NCBI RefSeq assembly: GCF_003129605.1
Contig: NZ_QBDX01000001.1
Coordinates: 682,001-746,000 of the forward strand
DNA length: 64,000 nucleotides
Origin: Hyphobacterium indicum
GTDB lineage: Bacteria > Pseudomonadota > Alphaproteobacteria > Caulobacterales > Maricaulaceae
Reading direction: 5' to 3'
Within the stretch, counting starts at the first letter, position 1; the number at the start of each line of letters is the position of its first letter. The notes below the pieces were generated by a model. It had not been told where the DNA came from. It did no database searches and worked only from the letters and a program-made list of their open reading frames with translations. Positions 1 through 8,303 of the stretch are shown here, one piece after another. A program made the translations under genes and the position numbers.

Positions 1-626
1 GCGAGGATTGCGGCCCCGGCCACCGCGTCGATGATGCGGATTTTGCCATCGCCCTGATCGGTCTGGGCGCGAAGATGGCAAAGGCGGACGGCGTGGTCAC
101 GCGCAATGAAATCGCCGCTTTCCAGCAGGTCTTCCGCGCGCCGCCTGACGGGGCCGAGGTTTTGACGCGGGTCTTTAATCTCGCCAAGGAAACCACGCTG
201 GGATTTGACGGCTATGCCCGGCGGCTGGCGCGCCGCTTCCGCCAGCACCCGGCAGTGCTGGAGGATGTACTCGACGGCCTGTTCCACATCGCCAAGGCGG
301 ACGGGGCCGTCACAGAGGACGAACTCATTTATCTGCAAACCGTTGCCGAGATTTTCGGCTTCACAGCGCGGGAATTCCGGCGCATGCGCATGTCGCATGG
401 GCTGGTCGATTCCAGTGATCCCTATGTCATTCTGGACGTCAATCCCGATGCGGATGACGAGGAATTGAAGCGCGCTTATCGCCGCATGGCCGCCCGAAAC
501 CATCCTGACGCCTTGATGGCGCGTGGTGTTCCGGCAGAATTGCAACGCCTTGCTGTGGATAAAATGGCGGCGATTAATGCCGCCTATGCCGCAGTGAGGG
601 ACGAAAGGGCCGCAGAATCCCGCTGA
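1..626 (+). CDS. TerB/DnaJ co-chaperone (DjlA-like), 5' partial
   Basis: The reading frame is open from the window edge (first complete codon at 3), so the real start lies upstream and an ATG at 75 is internal. The visible 207 residues hold a TerB-like helical domain (acidic repeats of the KADG type near residues 25 and 98) followed by a C-terminal J domain of about 65 residues with the HPD motif (NHPDAL) that stimulates the Hsp70 ATPase. This order, TerB then J domain, is that of DjlA-type membrane-linked co-chaperones. The N-terminal anchor, if any, is outside the window. The family call is firm. The specific Hsp70 partner is inferred to be DnaK. Confidence 0.85.
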   Translation, partial: EDCGPGHRVDDADFAIALIGLGAKMAKADGVVTRNEIAAFQQVFRAPPDGAEVLTRVFNLAKETTLGFDGYARRLARRFRQHPAVLEDVLDGLFHIAKADGAVTEDELIYLQTVAEIFGFTAREFRRMRMSHGLVDSSDPYVILDVNPDADDEELKRAYRRMAARNHPDALMARGVPAELQRLAVDKMAAINAAYAAVRDERAAESR

Positions 627-638
627 ATAATTTGGTCC

Positions 639-651
639 AGGTCATTGACCT
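639..651. terminator. Short inverted repeat after the J-domain gene
   Basis: AGGTCA-T-TGACCT lies 13 bases after the stop codon of the J-domain gene. It could be a weak terminator stem or a regulator half-site pair. There is no T-tract, so termination is only a guess. Confidence 0.2.
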
Positions 652-729
652 TGGCCGCATTGGCCCCGAAATTGTAAGCAAGACGTTAATGCATCAATCG
701 ATGTGTGAGATGTGCCGAAAGAGGCGAAC

Positions 730-1026
730 ATGACCCAGACACAGACATTCCGATTCCCCCACACGGCCGGAAACTGGCTGCGGGCTCTTATCGCCGCCGT
801 CCTCGCGGTTGCCTTTGCCGGTCTGGTATTGATGTTTGCTGCCATATTCGCTGCGGCCGCACTGGTGGTGATTGGCGCTGCGATGCTCGCCGGGGGGGCG
901 TGGTGGCTGTGGCGCAAGGTTCGCGGACGCAATCAGCAAGCCGAAGATGATGGAATCACGGTGCTGGTGGCCAGGCGTGGACCGTCCGGCTGGACCGTAG
1001 ACGGCGAGTCCGACCCCCGCGGCTGA
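730..1026 (+). CDS. Small hypothetical membrane protein
   Basis: This is a 98-residue protein of unknown function. The ATG at 730 is chosen because AGAGG sits 8 bases upstream; an in-frame GTG at 712 lacks such a site. Residues about 15-60 are almost entirely Ala, Val, Leu, Ile and Phe, which suggests two closely spaced membrane helices. A basic stretch (WRKVRGR) and a short polar tail follow. It stands alone between the J-domain gene and an EamA transporter. I do not recognise a family. Confidence 0.6.
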   Translation: MTQTQTFRFPHTAGNWLRALIAAVLAVAFAGLVLMFAAIFAAAALVVIGAAMLAGGAWWLWRKVRGRNQQAEDDGITVLVARRGPSGWTVDGESDPRG

Positions 1027-1080
1027 TTCAGAAACATTCCGTCACTTGGTGAGTTCATGAATGCGGTCTAATCCGCTGCA

Positions 1081-1995
1081 ATGAATTTACGCGACCTTTC
1101 CGCCTTCATCGCTGTCTGCCTGTTCTGGGGCCTTAATTTCGTTGTCGCAAAATTCGCGATCACGGGCGTGCCAGGCTGGATGCCCGGCTTTGACGGCGTG
1201 CCGCCCATTGCCTTCGCCTTCCTGCGCTTTCTCGCGCTTGCGATCGTATTATTCCCGTTCCTGCGTCCGCTACCCAAACAATGGGGCATTCTGATCCTCG
1301 TCGCCATGGGCATGGGGTGTGTGCAATATGCTTTCATCTTCATCGGATTGCAGACTGCCACCCCCTCCGGCATGGCCCTCGTGCTGCAAAGCGGCGTGCC
1401 GTTCGTGACCTTGCTGTCGGTTGTGTGGCTGAAGGAAAAGATCGGCTGGGCCCGGGGCACCGGCACGGCTCTGGCCATTGCCGGTGTGGTGCTCGTCGTC
1501 GCTGACCCGGCGGAGTTCACCCTGGCGATTGGCCTGCTCTACGGTCTCGGCGCGGCATTCGTGGCCTCGGTGGCCATGATACTGATCCGCCGGATCGATA
1601 TGAAACCCTTGCGCCTGCAGGCCTGGATCGGCCTGTTGTCCACACCGGTGCTCTTCATCGGCACCGCAGCCTTTGAAACCGGACAGGCTGAGGCCGTCAT
1701 CTCCGGTGGCTGGATGTTTGCGGCGGCGCTGGCCTTCACCGTGCTTCTGGTGAATGTCTATGGCCATGGTGTCTTCTACTTCGTGCTGCAGAAATACGAA
1801 ACGACCCTGGTCGCGCCCCTGACCCTGCTGGCACCGCTGATCGGCGTGGTCTCGGGCATACTGTTGACGGGCGATCCCTTCGGATGGAGGCTGGCGGTCG
1901 GCGGTATGCTGACTTTGATCGGAGCAGGCATTGTCGCGTCCCGTCCCAACCGGCAATTGCCGGACGCTGCACTGGTACGCGAGGAATCGCTTTGA
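1081..1995 (+). CDS. EamA/DMT-family transporter
   Basis: A 304-residue inner-membrane protein made of two EamA repeats with about ten hydrophobic helices, the usual length and layout of drug/metabolite transporters. The N-terminus (FWGLNFVVAKFAI) and the segment ending each repeat (LLSVVWLKEKIGW, APLIGVVSGILLTGDPF) are typical of the amino-acid metabolite exporter branch. The substrate cannot be read from sequence. Its TGA overlaps the TTG start of the amidase gene, so the two are probably co-transcribed and translationally coupled. Confidence 0.85.
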   Translation: MNLRDLSAFIAVCLFWGLNFVVAKFAITGVPGWMPGFDGVPPIAFAFLRFLALAIVLFPFLRPLPKQWGILILVAMGMGCVQYAFIFIGLQTATPSGMALVLQSGVPFVTLLSVVWLKEKIGWARGTGTALAIAGVVLVVADPAEFTLAIGLLYGLGAAFVASVAMILIRRIDMKPLRLQAWIGLLSTPVLFIGTAAFETGQAEAVISGGWMFAAALAFTVLLVNVYGHGVFYFVLQKYETTLVAPLTLLAPLIGVVSGILLTGDPFGWRLAVGGMLTLIGAGIVASRPNRQLPDAALVREESL

Positions 1996-2660
1996 ATATC
2001 ATCGAGGCACCGTCACCCAATTTCAATGAACGGACCCGGCCGGTCAGCCTGATCGTCCTGCATTACACCGGCATGGAAAGTGGCAAGGCAGCGCTGGAAC
2101 GGATGCGCGATCCCGAATCAAAGGTTTCGGCTCACTACATGGTGGAAGAAGACGCACGCGTCTTTCGACTGGTCGATGAGGACAAGCGTGCCTGGCATGC
2201 CGGCGTCTCCGAATGGGCGGGAGAGACCGACATCAATTCGCTTTCCATAGGCATCGAAATCGTCAATGGCGGTCACGATTTCGGCCTGCCGGATTACCCG
2301 GATCGTCAGATTCATGCTGTTATTTCGCTTGTGAAAGAATTGATGGTCCGGCATGACATCCCTCCCCATCGCGTGGTCGGGCATTCCGATATTGCCCCGG
2401 GCCGCAAGCAGGATCCGGGCGAGAAATTTCCCTGGCCACTCCTGTCCGAGGCCGGATGCTCGATCTTCCCGAAGGTTCTCATTGAGGCCGGTGATGCCGT
2501 CGAGCAGCTGGCGGCCATCGGCTACGGGTTTGATGCCGGCGAGACGGCAGTGATCAAGGCCTTCCAGCGCCGCTTCCGCCCGCAATGCGTGGACGGTCAG
2601 CTCGACGTTGAGACGAAAGCGCTCATCCACGCTGTGGCCGGCCTTTCACGGCAAGCTTGA
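1992..2660 (+). CDS. N-acetylmuramoyl-L-alanine amidase (AmiD/AmpD family)
   Basis: A 222-residue Amidase_2 enzyme that cleaves the lactyl-amide bond between N-acetylmuramic acid and the stem peptide. Zinc-site residues are visible in VLHYTG near residue 20 and in GHSDIAPGRKQDPG near residue 140. The last 60 residues form a putative peptidoglycan-binding helix bundle (AVIKAFQRRFRPQ). I place the start at TTG 1992, which overlaps the upstream stop, because homology begins right there (NIIEAPSPNF). No signal peptide is visible, so action on cytoplasmic recycled muropeptides, as for AmpD, is possible. AmiD-like is the alternative because of the C-terminal domain. Confidence 0.85.
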   Translation: MNIIEAPSPNFNERTRPVSLIVLHYTGMESGKAALERMRDPESKVSAHYMVEEDARVFRLVDEDKRAWHAGVSEWAGETDINSLSIGIEIVNGGHDFGLPDYPDRQIHAVISLVKELMVRHDIPPHRVVGHSDIAPGRKQDPGEKFPWPLLSEAGCSIFPKVLIEAGDAVEQLAAIGYGFDAGETAVIKAFQRRFRPQCVDGQLDVETKALIHAVAGLSRQA

Positions 2661-2686
2661 CCGCTTCCCGGAAAACACCCACATAG
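2657..2686 (+). promoter_or_regulatory. Probable rnpB promoter
   Basis: TTGACC at 2657-2662 matches a -35 element and overlaps the stop codon of the amidase gene. ACATAG at 2681-2686, 18 bases further on, is a fair -10. The RNA would start close to 2690, where the first RNase P helix begins. The -10 match is imperfect. Confidence 0.4.
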
Positions 2687-2689
2687 ATC

Positions 2690-3096
<407 letters not shown>

Positions 3097-3098
3097 AC

Positions 3099-3118
3099 TT
3101 TTCCACAAGCTTTCCACA
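3099..3118 (+). promoter_or_regulatory. Two tandem DnaA-box matches
   Basis: TTTTCCACA (3099-3107) and CTTTCCACA (3110-3118) both fit the Caulobacter-type DnaA box pattern (T/C)(T/C)(A/C/T)TCC(A/G)CA. The first also fits TTWTNCACA. They are direct repeats 11 bp apart, on the same helix face, immediately after rnpB and upstream of mraZ. Function as a DnaA regulatory site is inferred. Confidence 0.5.
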
Positions 3119-3123
3119 GATAT

Positions 3124-3138
3124 GTTCTTTATCTGTTC
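3124..3138 (+). promoter_or_regulatory. LexA (SOS) box match upstream of mraZ
   Basis: GTTC-TTTATCT-GTTC is an exact match to the alphaproteobacterial SOS box GTTC-N7-GTTC. It lies 145 bases before the mraZ start and 6 bases after the DnaA-box pair. An eight-base pattern is expected about twice by chance in a window this size, so the position, not the match alone, is what makes it notable. Confidence 0.45.
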
Positions 3139-3209
3139 TTTTGCTGCGCTGCAGCAGGGCGCGCCATTACTTGTCTCGCCACAGAAAAAATGGCGAAAAT
3201 GCGCCTTTC

Positions 3210-3249
3210 TCCATTGTTTCCCATGAAATCCCATGTTATCCCATTATTA
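3210..3249 (-). promoter_or_regulatory. MraZ operator (four repeats, 10 bp period)
   Basis: CCAT recurs at 3211, 3221, 3231 and 3241, giving the fuller form CCCAT at 3220, 3230 and 3240 and TCCAT at 3210. On the minus strand this reads ATGGG every 10 bp, the TGGG-N6 direct-repeat array bound by MraZ in other bacteria. It lies 34-73 bases upstream of the mraZ start, where autoregulation is expected. Confidence 0.8.
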
Positions 3250-3282
3250 ACCGCTAGGCGTCTGCGGGCAGGGGAGATCGTC

Positions 3283-3744
3283 GTGTTTGTGTCCACCGCT
3301 ACCAATGGAATTGATGCCAAGGGCCGTGTCTCGGTCCCGGCCGGATTCCGTTCGAATGTAAGCGGTGGACCTTTCGACGGGATTTACGTCTGGCCCAGTT
3401 TTGACGGCCCCTGGCTGGAGGGCGGCGGTCAGGCGCTGATGGATGATTATCTCGAAATGATCGAGGCCATGGATCCCTATGACGAGGCACGCCAGGCGCT
3501 GGAGCAGTCCATTTTCGGCGCGGCCCGCACCCTGTCTTTTGATGCAAATGGCCGCATAACCCTGCCGAAAGACCTGGCCGAACATGCCGGGCTCGACGGC
3601 AAGGCGACTTTTGTCGGTCTCGGCCGCCGGTTTGAAATCTGGAATCCCGACAGCCATGCCCGCCGCGCCACCAGCGCTCGGGCTTTCGCCAAAGAGAACA
3701 AATTAAAGCTGCGCCGCCCTTCGCGCATGACGGAGGCCGGCTAA
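3283..3744 (+). CDS. mraZ: Transcriptional regulator MraZ
   Basis: A 153-residue protein with two SpoVT/AbrB-like MraZ repeats. The first holds the [13 protein letters not shown] signature near residue 12 and the second [17 protein letters not shown] near residue 88. MraZ rings bind TGGG repeats upstream of the gene and control the dcw cluster. I choose GTG 3283 because a strong AGGGGAG lies about 6 bases upstream and the first MraZ repeat begins nine residues later. Longer in-frame extensions run into the operator and the RNase P gene. The stop overlaps the ATG of rsmH by one base. Confidence 0.92.
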   Translation: MFVSTATNGIDAKGRVSVPAGFRSNVSGGPFDGIYVWPSFDGPWLEGGGQALMDDYLEMIEAMDPYDEARQALEQSIFGAARTLSFDANGRITLPKDLAEHAGLDGKATFVGLGRRFEIWNPDSHARRATSARAFAKENKLKLRRPSRMTEAG

Positions 3745-4736
3745 TGAACCATGTGCCCGTTATGCTTGATGAGGTTCTGACCGCGCTCGCGGCGCGGGGC
3801 GGGGCGATCTATATCGATGGCACATTCGGGGCAGGTGGATATTCACGCGCCATATTGTCGGCTGCCGATTGCCGGGTCATCGGCATCGACCGCGATCCTG
3901 CGGTCCGGCCCGTTGGCGACGATCTCAAGCGGGCATCCGGCGGCCGGTTTGTGCTGGTTGAGGCGCCTTTCTCCGCCATGCGGGATGTCGTCGCCGAGGC
4001 CGGTGGCCACCTGGTCGACGGCATTGTGCTGGATCTGGGCGTATCATCGATGCAGCTGGATCAGGCCGAGCGTGGATTCTCGTTCGCGAAATCCGGCCCG
4101 CTCGATATGCGGATGAGCGGCAAGGGACCATCCGCGGCCGACGCAATAGCCCGGCTGACCGAAAAAGAACTGGCCGATATCTTCTATATCTACGGTGAAG
4201 AGAAAAAGTCGCGCCGGGTCGCGGCGGCGATTGTGCGGGAACGCGCCGAAAACCCGTTCACGACCACCGATCATCTGGCGTCCGTCGTGGCAAAGGCGGT
4301 TGGCGGCAAGCACACCAAGACACATCCGGCCACACGGACATTCCAGGGATTGCGTATTTTCGTCAATGACGAACTCGGCGAACTCGTTCGTGCGCTCAGC
4401 GCCGCCGAGCAGCTCCTCTCGCCGCTGGGCCGGCTGGTGATTGTGACCTTCCATTCGCTGGAAGACCGGATCGTCAAGACTTTCCTGCGGGCCCGCGCGG
4501 GTCTGAATGCCGGAGGGTCCCGCCACATGCCTGAAATCGAGCGTGGACCTGAACCTTCCTTCCGTCTCCTCACCCGCAAGGCTATCGAGCCTTCGGCTGA
4601 GGAGATTAACGTTAATCCCCGCGCCCGCTCGGCCAAATTGCGCGCTGCCATCCGCACCGAAGCGCCGGCATGGCCGATAGATATTTCGCTTTTCCCGAAC
4701 GCGCCGTCCCTGTCACGGCTGGAGGCTTCCTCATGA
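3744..4736 (+). CDS. rsmH: 16S rRNA (cytosine1402-N4)-methyltransferase
   Basis: A 330-residue RsmH (MraW), which uses S-adenosylmethionine to methylate the ribosomal P site at C1402. The N-terminus [10 protein letters not shown] and the SAM loop [14 protein letters not shown] near residue 30 are diagnostic. So are [10 protein letters not shown] near residue 95 and [12 protein letters not shown] near residue 235. Length and gene position, second in the dcw cluster, are standard. It starts inside the mraZ stop codon and ends in an ATGA overlap with ftsL. Confidence 0.95.
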   Translation: MNHVPVMLDEVLTALAARGGAIYIDGTFGAGGYSRAILSAADCRVIGIDRDPAVRPVGDDLKRASGGRFVLVEAPFSAMRDVVAEAGGHLVDGIVLDLGVSSMQLDQAERGFSFAKSGPLDMRMSGKGPSAADAIARLTEKELADIFYIYGEEKKSRRVAAAIVRERAENPFTTTDHLASVVAKAVGGKHTKTHPATRTFQGLRIFVNDELGELVRALSAAEQLLSPLGRLVIVTFHSLEDRIVKTFLRARAGLNAGGSRHMPEIERGPEPSFRLLTRKAIEPSAEEINVNPRARSAKLRAAIRTEAPAWPIDISLFPNAPSLSRLEASS

Positions 4737-5089
4737 TACGTGCTCTCAACGTGCTCGCTTTCATCGTCGCATCCGTGCTGGCCATCGCGCTCTATATCGC
4801 AAAGACGGAGGCGCAGGAGGCGCGCCAGCGTCTCGTGGAAATCCGCTCCGAGCTGGCGGAAGAGCGGCGCCAGATCAATGTGCTCAATGTCGATATTGCT
4901 CACCTTGAAGATCCCGACCGGCTGCGGGCTCTGGCGCGGCAGTATCTTGGCTTTGAGCCACTGGACCCGCGTCGCGAAGTCGCCATGTCCGATCTGCCTC
5001 TGCTGGTCGAAACGCCGGCCCGCCCCTATGCCGCCATTGGCGAAATCCCCAACGGGACCGCCGTCCATGAGGCCGGGGGGCCGCGATGA
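4733..5089 (+). CDS. ftsL: Cell division protein FtsL
   Basis: A 118-residue bitopic protein with a short cytoplasmic tail, one membrane helix (about residues 4-22) and a periplasmic coiled coil rich in Glu, Arg and Leu (residues about 25-60). The [15 protein letters not shown] segment near residue 62 is typical of alphaproteobacterial FtsL. FtsL bridges FtsB/FtsQ and the FtsWI synthase. The start is the ATG that overlaps the rsmH stop as ATGA; a longer frame upstream lies inside rsmH. The gene overlaps ftsI by four bases. Confidence 0.85.
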   Translation: MIRALNVLAFIVASVLAIALYIAKTEAQEARQRLVEIRSELAEERRQINVLNVDIAHLEDPDRLRALARQYLGFEPLDPRREVAMSDLPLLVETPARPYAAIGEIPNGTAVHEAGGPR

Positions 5090-6858
5090 TCAGCCGCCTC
5101 TGGCCCAGGCGGAAAAGTCCGCCCCGGTTTGAGTCCTATGCCGACAGCGCGCCGCTACCTGAAGCCGCGCCCGACAATCTGACGCGGGTACTCCGTATCG
5201 AGAATGAAGATGCCTCTATTATGGAGGATGCCCGCCGCCGGATGGCGGTTATCGGCTTTGCGATGGTAATTGCCTTCGCCGCGCTGGGTATCCGCGCCAT
5301 TGATCTGGCCTTCTCTGGAGGAGAAGCGGCTGCCGCGCCGCCAGTGCTGGCGGAAGTGCGCCGCGGTGATCTGGTTGACCGTAACGGACAGGTGCTGGCG
5401 ACAACGCTCGAAACCTGGTCCCTCTTTGCCGATCCGCAACTCGTCTGGGATGCACGGGAAACCGCCGAGGCTTTGGTCACTGTCCTGCCCGGCCTTGATG
5501 TCGATGAACTCACGGCGGATCTGTCATCGCGCCGGCGTTTCGTCTGGATCCAGCGCAATCTGACTCCGCGCCAGCGCCAGGCTGTTTTCTCGCTGGGTCA
5601 GCCCGGCCTTGAATTCCGCACCGAGCCCAGCCGCGTCTATCCCCGTGGCCGGCTCGCTGCGCATGCGGTCGGCCATGCCGGCCGTGATATGACGGGCCTG
5701 GCCGGGGCCGAGCAGGCATTCAATCTCGCCCTCTCCAATGACGGCGGACGCCCGGTAGCCCTCTCCATTGATATGGGTGTCCAGTTCCATGTCGATGAAG
5801 TGTTGCGCCGCTACATGGCGGAATTCCAGGCCATTGCCGCAACCGGCATTGTCATGGATGTCGACACCGGAGAAATCCTCAGCCTTGTTTCGCTGCCCGA
5901 CTTTGACCCCAATCAGGCCGGAACAGCCAGCGCTGATGAGCGTCTGAACCGTGCCCTCCAGGCCCGCTATGAAATGGGTTCGACCTTCAAGGCCTTCACC
6001 GTCGCGCTGGCGCTGGAGAGCGGCATCGCCGAACCCGGGGAAACCTTCGATGCAACAGCGCCATTGCAGATCGGCGGCTATACCATCGAGGACTTCCACG
6101 CCGAGAACCGTGCGCTGACGCTGGAAGAGATATTTACCCACTCCTCGAATATCGGCTCGTCCCGCATCGCGCTTGAAGCCGGCGCGGACCGTCAACGGGA
6201 TCTTCTGGGCCGGCTTCGCCTGCTGGAGCGCGCACCGATCGAACTGGCAGAAAGCGCCACGCCGCTCCTTCCGCAGCGCTGGGGCCCAACCGAGACCGCA
6301 ACCATTTCTTATGGCCATGGCATTGCTGTCAGCCCGCTTGCGGTCGCGTCGGCATTCGCGGCCATCGCGAATGGCGGCACTTATGTGCGGCCGACCCTGC
6401 GGCCGGTGCGGCCGGATGAAACCGTTGCCGGTGAACGCGTCCTCGCGCCGGAAGTGGCGCAGAGCGTGCTCACCATGATGCGGGATGTTGTCGAAAACGG
6501 GACGGGCAGCCGGGCCGATGCACCGGGATTCCGCGTGGCCGGTAAAACCGGGACGGCGGAGAAACCCGGCCGCGGCGGCTATGATGAGGACCGTCTGATC
6601 TCGTCCTTTTCGGCCGTCTTCCCCTATGATGATCCGCAATATGTTGTGCTGGTCATTCTGGATGAGCCGCAGGGAACGGCCGCCACCTACGGGTATGCAA
6701 CCGGCGGGTGGACGGCGGCCCCTGCAGCAGGCGAAATCATAACGCGCATCGCATCGATTCTGGGTGTGGAACAGCAGGATGATCCGCTGACCCGCTCGGC
6801 GCTGGTGCGGGCGGCATTGACGCCCGATCCTGAACCCGTGGTGAGAACAGCCCAGTGA
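5086..6858 (+). CDS. ftsI: Division transpeptidase FtsI (PBP3)
   Basis: A 590-residue class B penicillin-binding protein that cross-links septal peptidoglycan with FtsW. A basic cytoplasmic tail precedes one membrane helix near residues 50-70, then a dimerisation domain (RRGDLVDRNGQVLATT). The transpeptidase domain holds the active-site STFK near residue 297, SSN near residue 355 and KTGTAEKPG near residue 486. The cytoplasmic tail of about 50 residues is somewhat long. The gene overlaps ftsL and murE by four bases each. Confidence 0.95.
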   Translation: MISRLWPRRKSPPRFESYADSAPLPEAAPDNLTRVLRIENEDASIMEDARRRMAVIGFAMVIAFAALGIRAIDLAFSGGEAAAAPPVLAEVRRGDLVDRNGQVLATTLETWSLFADPQLVWDARETAEALVTVLPGLDVDELTADLSSRRRFVWIQRNLTPRQRQAVFSLGQPGLEFRTEPSRVYPRGRLAAHAVGHAGRDMTGLAGAEQAFNLALSNDGGRPVALSIDMGVQFHVDEVLRRYMAEFQAIAATGIVMDVDTGEILSLVSLPDFDPNQAGTASADERLNRALQARYEMGSTFKAFTVALALESGIAEPGETFDATAPLQIGGYTIEDFHAENRALTLEEIFTHSSNIGSSRIALEAGADRQRDLLGRLRLLERAPIELAESATPLLPQRWGPTETATISYGHGIAVSPLAVASAFAAIANGGTYVRPTLRPVRPDETVAGERVLAPEVAQSVLTMMRDVVENGTGSRADAPGFRVAGKTGTAEKPGRGGYDEDRLISSFSAVFPYDDPQYVVLVILDEPQGTAATYGYATGGWTAAPAAGEIITRIASILGVEQQDDPLTRSALVRAALTPDPEPVVRTAQ

Positions 6859-8303
6859 AGCTCTCTGATCTGATATCTCCGGATCACTGCTCCGGACCGG
6901 ATGCGGAAATCACCGGACTGACGCTCGACAGCCGGGCGGTACAGCCCGGTTTTCTGTTTGCCGCCTTGCCGGGGCTTCATGTTCACGGCCGGGATTTCAT
7001 ACCGCAAGCCGTAAAGGCGGGGGCAGCGGCCATATTGACGGAGCCTGGCATTGATACGGGCAGCGTTCCGGCCATACATGATGCGGATGCGGCCGGGCGA
7101 TTTGGCAGACTGGCCGCGCGCTTCTATCCGCGTCAGCCGGAAGTGATCGCAGCGGTCACAGGCACGAATGGCAAAAGCTCGACGGTTGATTTCCTGCGTC
7201 AGATCTGGCGCGGTGCCGGGATTGACGGCGCCAGCCTTGGCACGCTGGGTGTGGCGCGGGGTGAAGGCTGGGTCGAGACCGGCTATACGACGCCGGACGC
7301 AGCCGCCGTCCACAAGGCGCTGGATGCGCTCGCCGCGGACAATTGCACACATCTGGCCATGGAAGCCTCCAGCCATGGACTCAAGCAAAAACGCATGGAC
7401 GCCGTCCGGGTCACATTGACGGGCTTCACCAATCTCACTCAGGACCATCTCGACTACCATCCGGATTTTGACGACTATTTCGCTAGCAAACTCAAGCTGT
7501 TCCTGGAGATTGCTCCGTCCGGATCGCCGTCCATCATCAATGTCGATTCGGAATGGGGCGAGGCCGTAGCAGACAAATGCGCGGCCCGGGGTCTCGACGT
7601 CATTCAGGTCGGGTGGCGCGGCCGCGACTGGCGCATTCGCGAGATCACGCCAAAAGCGGCCATTCAGCAGATCACGCTTGAAGTGAACGGCCAGACGAAG
7701 CGTATAGAATTGCCCCTGGTGGGGGAATTCCAGGTTGCCAATGCGGTCGGCGCAGCGGCCATGGCCGCCCACTCCGGGGTTTCTCAAGATGACGCCATTG
7801 CGGCAATCGCCCGGCTGCAGGGCGTGCCCGGGCGGCTGGAGCTGGCGGCAAAAACCGCTGCGGGTTGTCCGGTTCTCGTTGATTTTGCCCACACACCGGA
7901 CGGACTCGACAAGCTGATCCGGGCGGCGCGCCCTCACACCCGCGGCCGTATCTTCATCGTGTTCGGATGCGGCGGCGACCGAGATCCGACCAAGCGCAAA
8001 CCGATGGGAGAAATCGCCGTGAAGCTGGCGGATCATGTCATCGTCACGGACGACAATCCGCGCTCGGAAAAGGCCGCCGATATTCGCGCAAAAATCATGG
8101 AAGGCGCCATCGGCGCGGAAGAAATTGGTGACCGCGCGGAGGCTATCCGCGCCGCATTGCGTCAGATGAAAGCCGGCGACACGCTCCTGCTGGCCGGCAA
8201 GGGACACGAGACCGGCCAGAAAATCGGCGATGTCATCCATCCTTTCGATGACCGCGAGGAAGCCCGAAAGGCGGTCGCCGGAATGGAGGGCGGCAATGGC
8301 TGA
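6855..8303 (+). CDS. murE: UDP-MurNAc-L-Ala-D-Glu:meso-diaminopimelate ligase
   Basis: A 482-residue Mur ligase that adds the third stem residue. The ATP loop GTNGKSST is near residue 103. The substrate-specifying motif DNPRSE near residue 398 is the form that selects meso-diaminopimelate over lysine. The start is a GTG overlapping the ftsI stop as GTGA. The end overlaps murF by eight bases. All three Mur ligase domains appear intact. Confidence 0.95.
   Translation: MKLSDLISPDHCSGPDAEITGLTLDSRAVQPGFLFAALPGLHVHGRDFIPQAVKAGAAAILTEPGIDTGSVPAIHDADAAGRFGRLAARFYPRQPEVIAAVTGTNGKSSTVDFLRQIWRGAGIDGASLGTLGVARGEGWVETGYTTPDAAAVHKALDALAADNCTHLAMEASSHGLKQKRMDAVRVTLTGFTNLTQDHLDYHPDFDDYFASKLKLFLEIAPSGSPSIINVDSEWGEAVADKCAARGLDVIQVGWRGRDWRIREITPKAAIQQITLEVNGQTKRIELPLVGEFQVANAVGAAAMAAHSGVSQDDAIAAIARLQGVPGRLELAAKTAAGCPVLVDFAHTPDGLDKLIRAARPHTRGRIFIVFGCGGDRDPTKRKPMGEIAVKLADHVIVTDDNPRSEKAADIRAKIMEGAIGAEEIGDRAEAIRAALRQMKAGDTLLLAGKGHETGQKIGDVIHPFDDREEARKAVAGMEGGNG

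Noticed and set aside
3142-3196. Short inverted repeats TGCTGC/GCAGCA and TCGCCA/TGGCGA between rnpB and mraZ
   Set aside because: The stems are six bases with no T-tract; they could be chance, so I did not list them as terminators.
4604-4616. TTAACGTTAA, considered as a CtrA site
   Set aside because: The TTAA units are only two bases apart, not seven, and lie inside rsmH.
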